Part shown: positions 15,971 through 22,835 of the stretch, in pieces
Position numbering within the stretch: the stretch's first letter is position 1
Layout of the letters: the number at the start of each line of letters is the position of its first letter
Assembly: GCA_045576235.1 (NCBI GenBank)
Contig: JAZNGA010000055.1
Location: 1 to 28,118 of the forward strand
Length of the DNA: 28,118 nucleotides
Source: SIG437 sp045576235
Lineage (GTDB): Bacteria; Bacillota; Clostridia; UBA1381; UBA9506
Direction: 5' to 3'
The notes under the pieces: model-generated
Told to the model about the DNA's origin: nothing
Database searches by the model: none
Seen by the model: the letters and a program-made list of their open reading frames with translations, nothing else
Translations under genes and position numbers: made by a program

Positions 15971-17868
15971 TAGGAGCAAAATTAGGCTTTCTGCCCGTAA
16001 ACAGAGAAGACATGGAGTATCTTGGCTGGGACGAAGTTGACTTTGTCTATGTTTCAGGAGATGCATATGTTGACCATTCATCCTTTGCCCATGCTGTCAT
16101 TTCACGCGTGCTCACCGCTAATGGCTACAGAGTCGGAATTATCGCTCAGCCCGAAAAAGATAATTTAGAGGCATATAAGGTTTTCGGAAAACCAAAGCTT
16201 GGCTTCTTAGTGGGCGCAGGGAATATGGATTCAATGGTCAATCACTACACTGCCGCCAAAAAAAGACGAAGCACAGACCTTTTTTCACCGGGTGGGAAAA
16301 CAGGTCTTCGCCCTGACAGAGCAACAATTTTTTATTGTAATAAAATCAGAGAAGCTTTTGGAAAGGTTCCGATTATCATAGGTGGAATAGAGGCAAGCCT
16401 GAGAAGATTTGCTCACTATGATTATTGGGGTGATAATGTCAGGCGTTCAATCCTTGTAGATAGCCGTGCCGACATTCTTTCTTATGGTATGGGCGAAAAG
16501 ACAATTGCCCAAATTGCTGATGCTTTAGCATCAGGCTGTGATGTTAGGGAAATTAAAAACATTCCCGGAACCTGCTATATCACAAACGATATTTCCGAAA
16601 TAGAACAAAGGGCGGTGATATGCCCTTCATTTGAAGAGGTCAGGGAAAACAAAAAATCCTATGCTTTAGCGACAAAACTGCAGTTTTACGAGCAGAACCA
16701 CATAAATGGGAAAATATTAATTCAAAAGCATCAGGATAGATTTTTAGTGCAAAATCCTCCTCAAAAACCGCTTTCTGCTGAAGAACTTGATTATGTTTAC
16801 GAGTTGCCATACACAAGGAGATGGCATCCTGACTATGATAAAGACGGAGGCATACCTGCCTTCAATGAAGTGAAATTCAGCTTAATCAGCTCCCGCGGAT
16901 GCTATGGGCAATGTAATTTCTGTTCCCTTAATTTTCATCAGGGGAGATTTATTCAGTCAAGAAGCCATGAGTCAATAATAAATGAGGCTGTGGAGCTCAT
17001 TCGTCAGCCTGATTTTAAAGGATATATCCATGATGTCGGAGGGCCGACTGCAAATTTCAGAAAACCTTCTTGCTCAAAACAGCAAAAATATGGTGCATGT
17101 AAGGAAAAGAGATGTCTTTATCCTGCTCCGTGCAGTCAGCTTGAGGTTGACCACAGCGATTATGTTGAGCTTTTAAGGAAATTGAGAAGCTTAAACGGTG
17201 TTAAAAAAGTGTTTGTCCGTTCGGGAATCAGATATGACTATTTAACATATGACAAGAATGAAACTTTTTTCTATGAGCTTTTAAAGCATCATGTCAGCGG
17301 ACAGTTAAAGGTTGCTCCTGAACATATTTCCGAAAATGTTTTAAAATATATGGGAAAGCCCGGAAGAAAGGTTTACGACAGATTTTCTGATAAATTTTAT
17401 GAAATTAATAAAAAGATTAACAAAGAGCAATATCTTGTTCCATATCTGATGTCTTCACATCCAGGCTCAACAATAGAAAGTGCCATTGAGCTTGCGCAAT
17501 ATTTAAAAAAACATAAACTTAATCCCGAACAGGTTCAGGATTTTTATCCGACACCGGGAACAATTTCAACTTGTATGTTCTACACGGGTCTCGACCCTGA
17601 AACTATGAAGGAGGTTTATGTTCCTAAAACTTATGAAGAAAAATCAATGCAAAGAGCTCTTTTGCAATGCGCTAATCCCAAAAACAGAGATTTGGTTAAA
17701 AAAGCGCTTGTAAAAGCTGGAAGAACAGATCTAATCGGGTTTTCACCTGAATGTTTAATAAAACCGGAGGTAAAGAAAAATGACAAAAGCAAAAATTTTG
17801 GACGGAAAAATGGTATCACAAAGAATAAAGGACGAGCTAAAGGCAGAAGTAAGCGAAATGAAAGCTAA
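15967..17868 (+). CDS. YgiQ family radical SAM protein
   Basis: A 633-residue radical SAM enzyme of the YgiQ (UPF0313) family; the reaction is unknown. The N-terminal domain matches the family: FLPVNREDMEYLGWDEVDFV, SGDAYVDHSSF, and a GIIAQP segment. The AdoMet cluster motif is C312, C316, C319 (GCYGQCNFC), followed by H/GRFIQSRSHESI. A second Cys-rich stretch (KYGACKEKRCLYPAPC) is also typical. It starts inside the ftsK stop. The C-terminal tail from about residue 600 is low-complexity, Lys/Arg/Gly/Asn-rich and overlaps folD by 89 bases in another frame. Confidence 0.9.
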   Translation: MIGAKLGFLPVNREDMEYLGWDEVDFVYVSGDAYVDHSSFAHAVISRVLTANGYRVGIIAQPEKDNLEAYKVFGKPKLGFLVGAGNMDSMVNHYTAAKKRRSTDLFSPGGKTGLRPDRATIFYCNKIREAFGKVPIIIGGIEASLRRFAHYDYWGDNVRRSILVDSRADILSYGMGEKTIAQIADALASGCDVREIKNIPGTCYITNDISEIEQRAVICPSFEEVRENKKSYALATKLQFYEQNHINGKILIQKHQDRFLVQNPPQKPLSAEELDYVYELPYTRRWHPDYDKDGGIPAFNEVKFSLISSRGCYGQCNFCSLNFHQGRFIQSRSHESIINEAVELIRQPDFKGYIHDVGGPTANFRKPSCSKQQKYGACKEKRCLYPAPCSQLEVDHSDYVELLRKLRSLNGVKKVFVRSGIRYDYLTYDKNETFFYELLKHHVSGQLKVAPEHISENVLKYMGKPGRKVYDRFSDKFYEINKKINKEQYLVPYLMSSHPGSTIESAIELAQYLKKHKLNPEQVQDFYPTPGTISTCMFYTGLDPETMKEVYVPKTYEEKSMQRALLQCANPKNRDLVKKALVKAGRTDLIGFSPECLIKPEVKKNDKSKNFGRKNGITKNKGRAKGRSKRNES

Positions 17869-18631
17869 GGGAATTAATCCTGGACTCGCCGTAATAATTG
17901 TTGGTGATGACCCTGCATCTAGAGTTTATGTAAATTCCAAGAAAAAAGCTTGTGCTGAAATAGGAATATATTCAGAAGAATATGCTTTAAGTGGCGAAAC
18001 ATCACAGGAAGAGCTTTTAAGTTTGATTGAAAAGCTCAATAAGAAAGATGATATAAGCGGCATTTTATGTCAGCTTCCGCTCCCTAAACACATTGATGAG
18101 AAAGCTGTTATAGATGCCATAGCGCCAAATAAGGATGTTGATGCGTTTCATCCTGTTAATGTTGGCAAGATAATGATTGGAGATTATGATTTTCTTCCAT
18201 GCACACCTGCCGGCGTTATGGAGCTCATAAAAGAAAGCGGCATCGATGTTAAAGGAAAGGAATGTGTCGTTGTTGGAAGAAGTAATATTGTCGGAAAGCC
18301 GATGACAATGCTTCTTTTACACGAGCATGGAACGGTGACTGTGTGTCACTCAAGGACACGCGACTTAAAAGAGGTTACGCTTCGTGCTGATATTTTAGTT
18401 GCTGCAGTTGGCGTGCCTGAGCTAATCAGGGGCGATATGATAAAAGAGGGAGCTGTTGTGATTGATGTCGGAATGAATAGATTAGCTGACAAGCGTTTAG
18501 TAGGTGATGTTTGTTTTGAAGAAGCCGAAAAAAAGGCACTGGCAATCACTCCTGTTCCCGGTGGAGTTGGTCCGATGACAATTGCAATGCTAATGAAAAA
18601 CACAGTCAAGGCGGCATATCTTAACGCTTAA
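17780..18631 (+). CDS. folD: methylene-THF dehydrogenase / methenyl-THF cyclohydrolase
   Basis: A 283-residue bifunctional one-carbon enzyme that interconverts 5,10-methylene-THF and 10-formyl-THF. Family motifs are in order: YVNSKKKACAEIGI (with the YxxxK active site), GILCQLPLPKHID, PCTPAGVMELI, the NAD(P) site VVGRSNIVGKPMTMLLL, and the C-terminal TPVPGGVGPMTIAMLMKNT. GGAGG lies 11 nt before the ATG. The start falls inside the last 89 bases of the YgiQ gene; the match of its N terminus to FolD (AKILDGKMVSQRIKDEL) shows that this start is correct and that the overlap is real or reflects a YgiQ tail extension. Confidence 0.95.
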   Translation: MTKAKILDGKMVSQRIKDELKAEVSEMKAKGINPGLAVIIVGDDPASRVYVNSKKKACAEIGIYSEEYALSGETSQEELLSLIEKLNKKDDISGILCQLPLPKHIDEKAVIDAIAPNKDVDAFHPVNVGKIMIGDYDFLPCTPAGVMELIKESGIDVKGKECVVVGRSNIVGKPMTMLLLHEHGTVTVCHSRTRDLKEVTLRADILVAAVGVPELIRGDMIKEGAVVIDVGMNRLADKRLVGDVCFEEAEKKALAITPVPGGVGPMTIAMLMKNTVKAAYLNA

Positions 18632-18644
18632 CTAAATAAAAAAC

Positions 18645-18706
18645 AGGCATACGGCAGAAAAATGTCGTATGCCTTATCTATATAAACGGACAGAAAAAAC
18701 TGTCCG
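18645..18706. terminator. paired hairpins between folD and DUF4363 gene
   Basis: AGGCATACG (18645-18653) pairs with CGTATGCCT (18666-18674), and CGGACAG (18687-18693) with CTGTCCG (18700-18706). The first stem has a clear T-run only on the minus strand, where it would end the DUF421-DUF4363 transcript. On the plus strand it may slow or weakly end folD. Confidence 0.65.
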
Positions 18707-18748
18707 GTATATATCATATTATGTCAAAAAAACAAAATTGTGAAAGAT

Positions 18749-19129
18749 TTATATAATATTTTCAACTGTTGGAAGCTCATCATCATATAAAAATTCAAGA
18801 CTCAGACGAAGCTTGCCTGTGACAATCTTCAGTTGCCTTTTTTCGTGACTGGCAATGTGATTTTTTATTTCTAAAATATATTGCGAAATGGCGTCTGTTT
18901 TATTATGGTTTGTAAATGCTTCAATAATTTTTATTTTGTCATACCATTTTTCAGAGAGGGCTTTATATGAAGAGTTGACCTTGTTCCAGTCGTCGTTTTC
19001 TGATGCATAAGAAATTGCTTCAATATTATCGTTTAAATCATCTATCGTAAATTTCAGGAAAAAAACATATGTTGTTATTGAAACTATAATTATGAAAAAG
19101 GTTATCATTGAAATTATAAATATCTTCAT
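18749..19129 (-). CDS. DUF4363 family membrane-anchored protein
   Basis: A 126-residue protein with one N-terminal membrane helix (IFIISMITFFIIIVSITTYV) and an extracytoplasmic helical domain. Typical DUF4363 features are a pair of conserved Trp (W48, W62), an IDDIE-like segment near the middle, and the ending PTVENII. In Clostridia this family is often encoded next to DUF421, as here: the ATG follows directly on the stop of the DUF421 gene (TAAATG). Function is unknown. Confidence 0.75.
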   Translation of the reverse strand: MKIFIISMITFFIIIVSITTYVFFLKFTIDDLNDNIEAISYASENDDWNKVNSSYKALSEKWYDKIKIIEAFTNHNKTDAISQYILEIKNHIASHEKRQLKIVTGKLRLSLEFLYDDELPTVENII

Positions 19130-19807
19130 TTAGCCACCACCTTCTTGCTTCTTTTGCACATAAAGGTTTTGCTCTGCATCTACAGATGCAATAAAGACAT
19201 CTCTTACATCTTTGATTTTATAGTCATTTTTGAGCTTGTCTGTGAGCCATTTTTTCGAGAGTCCGCCTCTTTTTAAAGCATAATTATTAATTTCTCCATC
19301 TGAAATCACGATTAAAGGAAGGCCCTCATAGCCAACATCAATATTTAAGTCTTCGGGCGTCACAGGTCTTTTTGACGATTTTGGAATGACGCTTAAAAGA
19401 CCGTTTGTCTCCATTATGGCATATTCAACATCTGAAATATCCGGATATCCTGCGCCACGAAGCTCTTCTAAAAGGTCGTCAATGTTAAAGCGCATTTTCT
19501 CCATTTCTTTTTCCAGTATTTTACCTTTTTCTATTAAAAGAGTCGGGGAACCGGAAAAAAGATACCTTATCTTTTTGTTGTGCAAAATCAGAAATGAAAA
19601 AACAGCCTCTGCAATAATTAATGTGATGGTCGGAATAATCCCATAAAGCAAAGGTGTGTTAACATCTTCCATAGGGATTGTCGCGACCTCGGAAATCATC
19701 ATGGCAATGACAACTTCAGACGGCTGAAGTTGACCTAATTGCCGTTTTCCCATAAATCTAAGTGATGCGACAACCACTATGTATAAAATTATTGTTCGTA
19801 TAAGCAA
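19130..19807 (-). CDS. DUF421 (YetF-like) membrane protein
   Basis: A 225-residue protein with two to three N-terminal helices (IILYIVVVASL; GIIPTITLIIAEAVFSFLIL), the family motif RFMGKRQLGQLQPSEVVIAMM, and a soluble C-terminal domain containing LEELRGAGYPDISDVEYAIMETNGLLSVIPK. YetF-type proteins are widespread in spore formers; a role in the inner spore membrane is known only for some Bacillus members. Start is uncertain: TTG at 19807 is the first standard start codon but AAGGGG is 17 nt further upstream, and the frame stays open to that site, so a rare ATA/ATT or CTG codon nearer the site is possible. Confidence 0.82.
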   Translation of the reverse strand: MLIRTIILYIVVVASLRFMGKRQLGQLQPSEVVIAMMISEVATIPMEDVNTPLLYGIIPTITLIIAEAVFSFLILHNKKIRYLFSGSPTLLIEKGKILEKEMEKMRFNIDDLLEELRGAGYPDISDVEYAIMETNGLLSVIPKSSKRPVTPEDLNIDVGYEGLPLIVISDGEINNYALKRGGLSKKWLTDKLKNDYKIKDVRDVFIASVDAEQNLYVQKKQEGGG

Positions 19808-19849
19808 TATAATTATTTTTATCAGCCCCTTTCATTTGTTTTTATTTTG

Positions 19850-19916
19850 AACGAATTTAATCAAGTTATACATCATAATTTAAAAGATAAGAAAAATATG
19901 AGATGTTAAATTCGTT
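19850..19916. repeat. 11-bp inverted repeat in the DUF421/glmM divergent region
   Basis: AACGAATTTAA (19850-19860) is exactly repeated in reverse complement at 19906-19916 with 45 nt between. The right arm touches the -35 of the glmM promoter. It could be a looped operator, but I do not recognise the regulator. Confidence 0.4.
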
Positions 19917-19943
19917 GATATTATTTCATTTTGCTGATATAAT
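19915..19943 (+). promoter_or_regulatory. sigma-A promoter of the ribozyme-glmM transcript
   Basis: TTGATA (19915-19920), 17-nt spacer, TATAAT (19938-19943) with an extended -10 TGA. Transcription would start near 19950, giving a leader of about 340 nt before glmM, long enough to hold the complete ribozyme. Confidence 0.8.
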
Positions 19944-20017
19944 TTATTTTGTTGGATTAATGCCCAAAAAATGAGAGAAAGGAGAAATAGGGTCCAATAA
20001 ATTATTCATAAACAAAA

Positions 20018-20165
20018 GCGCCAGGACTGAACGGGCATATCAGTTGACGAGGATGGGGAGTATCGAAAAATTCGGCGGATGCCCCACGGTAGAATAGCAC
20101 TACTGATGTAGTCATTAGTTCAACTCTCCGATGACTAAGCGAAAAGGTAAAACCACAGAGCAATT
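20018..20165 (+). ncRNA. glmS-type GlcN6P-activated ribozyme in the glmM leader
   Basis: All core segments of the glmS ribozyme are present in order: AGCGCC at the cleavage site (predicted cut between A20017 and G20018), a variable P1 (ACTGA/TCAGT), GACGAGGATGGGGAG, TATCGA, TTCGGCGGATGCCCCACGG, a small P3 (GGTAG/CTACT), a P4 stem TAGTCAT/ATGACTA (20109-20115 / 20131-20137), and a 3' tail of the AAAGG-AAA-ACA type. P2 pairs TGGGG with CCCCA, and GCGCC pairs with the GGCG of the core. The known class binds glucosamine-6-phosphate as cofactor and self-cleaves; in Bacillus the 5'-OH product is then degraded by RNase J1. Here the downstream gene is glmM, not glmS. The remaining ~125 nt to glmM hold interleaved helices listed separately. 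Confidence 0.93.
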
Positions 20166-20193
20166 TGTGAACAAAAATTTTCGTATGCTAATA

Positions 20194-20257
20194 AAGCAAT
20201 ATAAAAAATGGTATCATAATAGAAGCGTATATATTGCTTAAGAGAGAATACCATTTT
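20194..20257 (+). promoter_or_regulatory. interleaved 10-bp helices between ribozyme and glmM
   Basis: Arm A AAGCAATATA (20194-20203) pairs with TATATTGCTT (20230-20239). Arm B AAAATGGTAT (20205-20214) pairs with ATACCATTTT (20248-20257). Both are perfect, and their order A-B-A'-B' means they form an H-type pseudoknot or exclude each other. The glmM ribosome binding site AGGAGG follows at 20273-20278. No T-run follows, so it is not a simple terminator. Confidence 0.5.
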
Positions 20258-20289
20258 ATCAAAAAACATATCAGGAGGCATATAAAATA

Positions 20290-21639
20290 ATGGGAAGACT
20301 TTTCGGAACTGATGGGTTCAGAGGCGTTGCAAATAGTGAATTAACATGTGAAATGGCTTTCGATATCGGAAGAGCGGCAGCTTATGTTTTAACAAAGGAA
20401 ACAAAGCATAAGCCAAAAATTCTTATCGGAAAGGACACGAGAATATCAGGCGATATGCTTGAAGCGGCATTGTCTGCAGGACTATGTTCAGTCGGGGCTG
20501 AGGTTGTGTCGCTTGGCATAATTCCAACGCCTGCTGTGGCATATTTAACGCGAAAATATGATGCAGATGCAGGCGTTGTGATTTCAGCATCACATAACTC
20601 GGCTGAATATAATGGCATTAAGATTTTTAACTCAAATGGATATAAATTAAATGATGCAATAGAGGAGCGTATTGAAGCGATAGTTTTGGATGATGCTGAA
20701 AAAATTGAGCTCCCGACAGGTGATGCTGTCGGCAGTATCACAAAATGCGACACAGCAACAGCTGACTATATTGAATTTGCAAAAAGCACAATAAACTGTG
20801 ACCTTGCGGGAATGAAAATTGCAATTGACTGTGCAAACGGTGCAAGCTATGAAACTGCAGTGAAAGTTATAGTTGAGCTTGGTGCGGAAGCGTTTGTTGT
20901 TAATAATCACCCTAACGGGAAAAACATAAATCTTCGCTCTGGCTCAACTCACACAAAGGAATTTTCTGAATATGTGAAGAACATCAATGTTGACATAGGG
21001 CTCAGCTTTGACGGAGATGCTGACAGACTTTTGGTCATTGATGAAAACGGGAATTTAGTCGATGGAGATAAGATTATGTTTATCTGTGCCGACTATTTAA
21101 AAGAACGAAACGGACTCGCTAAAAACACATTAGTCACAACAGTTATGACAAATTTAGGCCTTGTTTTAGCTGCTAAGGAGAAGGGTATAAACATTGTTCA
21201 GACAAAGGTTGGAGACAGATATGTTCTTGAGGAAATGCTAAAGAGCGGATATGCTTTAGGTGGAGAACAATCAGGACACATCATATTCCTCGATTATAAC
21301 ACAACAGGTGACGGTCTTGTTTCTGCGCTTCAACTATTGTCAATTTTAAAGGAAAAAAACAAAAAAATATCAGAGTTAGCTGAAGTTTTTAAGACGCTTC
21401 CACAAGCTGTTGTTAATGCTAAAGTTTCAAATTCTAAAAAAAATGATTATGTAAATGACAGCATCATAATGGAGGCAATCCGAGAGCTCGAAAGAGAATT
21501 CGAAGGAAACGGAAGAGTTTTAATAAGACCTTCAGGAACGGAGCCTTGTGTTCGTGTGATGATTGAAGGAGAAAATCAGACGCTCATAATACAAAGAGCA
21601 AATTATCTTGCAAAAATCATTGAAGCAAGACTTGGTTAG
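20290..21639 (+). CDS. glmM: phosphoglucosamine mutase
   Basis: A 449-residue cytosolic enzyme that converts glucosamine-6-phosphate to glucosamine-1-phosphate for UDP-GlcNAc and peptidoglycan synthesis. The start MGRLFGTDGFRGVAN is diagnostic. The phosphoserine loop is VVISASHNS with the catalytic Ser at S101, the metal site is SFDGDADRLL, the sugar-binding loop is GGEQSGHIIF, and the phosphate-binding end is IRPSGTEPCVRVM. AGGAGG lies 11 nt before the ATG. The gene follows a glmS-type ribozyme and is followed after 11 nt by a GlmU acetyltransferase-like gene. Confidence 0.97.
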   Translation: MGRLFGTDGFRGVANSELTCEMAFDIGRAAAYVLTKETKHKPKILIGKDTRISGDMLEAALSAGLCSVGAEVVSLGIIPTPAVAYLTRKYDADAGVVISASHNSAEYNGIKIFNSNGYKLNDAIEERIEAIVLDDAEKIELPTGDAVGSITKCDTATADYIEFAKSTINCDLAGMKIAIDCANGASYETAVKVIVELGAEAFVVNNHPNGKNINLRSGSTHTKEFSEYVKNINVDIGLSFDGDADRLLVIDENGNLVDGDKIMFICADYLKERNGLAKNTLVTTVMTNLGLVLAAKEKGINIVQTKVGDRYVLEEMLKSGYALGGEQSGHIIFLDYNTTGDGLVSALQLLSILKEKNKKISELAEVFKTLPQAVVNAKVSNSKKNDYVNDSIIMEAIRELEREFEGNGRVLIRPSGTEPCVRVMIEGENQTLIIQRANYLAKIIEARLG

Positions 21640-21650
21640 GAGGAATTAAA

Positions 21651-22295
21651 ATGAATTCAGCTATTATAAAAAAACATAAGGAAAATGGTGTCGTTTTCGT
21701 TGATGAAAACTCGGCCTTTATTGATGAAAGCGTCATAATAGGAGAAGGGACGGTTGTTGAGCCGAATGTATATTTAAGGGCAGGCACTGTTATCGGGAAA
21801 AATGCTCTCATAGGTTTTTGCAGCGACATCTCAAATTCAGAAATTGCAGACAATGTGACAGTCAAACATTCTGTCGTTGTTGACAGCTCGATTGATGAAG
21901 GAACAACAATCGGTCCTTTTGCATATATAAGGCCAAACTGCAGGGTTGGAAAAAATGTTAAAATCGGAGACTTTGTTGAAATCAAAAACTCAACGATTGA
22001 CGACGGAACAAAGCTTTCACATCTTACTTATGTAGGTGATGCAGATGTTGGTAAAAGTGTCAATTTCGGATGTGGAACTGTTGTTGTAAACTATGATGGC
22101 AAGAAAAAACACAGAACGGTCATAAACGATAACGCATTCATCGGGTGTAACACAAATCTTGTCTCTCCCGTGACGGTTGAAGAAAATGCATACACCGCCG
22201 CAGGCTCAACAATCACAGATAATGTTCCCAAAGACAGCCTCGCCATAGCCCGCGCAAGACAGGTCATTAAAAAGGATTGGGTGAAATCAAGATAA
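21651..22295 (+). CDS. stand-alone GlmU-type acetyltransferase (left-handed beta-helix) domain
   Basis: A 214-residue protein matching only the C-terminal half of bifunctional GlmU. Hexapeptide repeats run from about residue 20 to 190. The acetyltransferase site residues of GlmU are conserved: R94 in YIRP, K112 in VEIKNS, the catalytic H124 in SHLTYVGDA, and N147-Y148 in VVNYDG. It ends with the family-typical AIARARQVIKKDWVK. The uridylyltransferase half (about 230 residues with the LAAGxGTRM loop) is absent, and the gene begins with its own AGGAGG and ATG, so this is not a truncated reading frame. Likely role: acetylation of glucosamine-1-phosphate; the partner uridylyltransferase would be elsewhere. 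CoA acceptor specificity is inferred, not proven. Confidence 0.85.
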   Translation: MNSAIIKKHKENGVVFVDENSAFIDESVIIGEGTVVEPNVYLRAGTVIGKNALIGFCSDISNSEIADNVTVKHSVVVDSSIDEGTTIGPFAYIRPNCRVGKNVKIGDFVEIKNSTIDDGTKLSHLTYVGDADVGKSVNFGCGTVVVNYDGKKKHRTVINDNAFIGCNTNLVSPVTVEENAYTAAGSTITDNVPKDSLAIARARQVIKKDWVKSR

Positions 22296-22320
22296 ATTTT
22301 CAACTTTTTAATAAAAAGGG

Positions 22321-22349
22321 TTGACTTTTTAAAGAAAATGGTTTAAAAT
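22321..22349 (+). promoter_or_regulatory. sigma-A promoter of the ylxM-ffh unit
   Basis: TTGACT (22321-22326), 17-nt spacer, TAAAAT (22344-22349), about 70 nt before ylxM. The last bases of the -10 are shared with the left arm of the hairpin at 22348-22389. Confidence 0.7.
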
Positions 22350-22396
22350 GATATAGGTGTTTAGGTTTACACCTTTACACCTATATCATTTTTTTA
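22348..22396 (+). terminator. intrinsic terminator overlapping the ylxM promoter
   Basis: ATGATATAGGTGT (22348-22360) pairs perfectly with ACACCTATATCAT (22377-22389); the 16-nt loop contains AGGT/ACCT. A run of T follows directly. It would end the glmM transcript. RNA from the adjacent promoter would start inside the left arm and could form only part of the stem. Confidence 0.8.
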
Positions 22397-22418
22397 TGAA
22401 TTTTGGAGGCAGATTGCC

Positions 22419-22787
22419 GTGAGTAAAGACCTTACAATTGCCATGCTTCATGACTTTTATGGCGAACTTTTGACGGAAAAACAGTCAAGAGCGATTGATT
22501 TATATTATAACGAAGATTTGTCTCTTGCTGAAATCGCAGAACCTCTGGGCGTCAGCAGACAAGGCGTGAGAGATGCCATAAAACGCGGAGAAAAGCAGCT
22601 TCTTGATTATGAAGAAAAACTTGGACTTATCACTCGTTTTTTAAATGTTGGTGAAAAGCTTGATGATGTTTTAAAATCCGTGAAGCAAATGAGAAAATAT
22701 GAGCGTGCATATATTCATTCGGCAAAGTTTGAAAAAGGTCTTGAGGAGTTGGAAAAAGAAATAGCTGAAATCAGAAATGAGATTTAG
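22419..22787 (+). CDS. ylxM: YlxM family HTH protein
   Basis: A 122-residue DNA/RNA-binding protein with a sigma-70 region 4-like helix-turn-helix: LLTEKQSRAIDLYYNEDLSL, then AEIAEPLGVSRQGVRDAIKR. The C-terminal part is a charged helix. YlxM is encoded just before ffh in most Firmicutes and is thought to affect SRP activity. The start codon is GTG at 22419, supported by TTTGGAGGC upstream; no ATG fits the conserved N terminus. It is the first gene of the cluster after the promoter. Confidence 0.9.
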   Translation: MSKDLTIAMLHDFYGELLTEKQSRAIDLYYNEDLSLAEIAEPLGVSRQGVRDAIKRGEKQLLDYEEKLGLITRFLNVGEKLDDVLKSVKQMRKYERAYIHSAKFEKGLEELEKEIAEIRNEI

Positions 22788-22835
22788 TTATCACTTCGAT
22801 AACATATAGATTCTAACCAGAAGGAACGAGGATTT

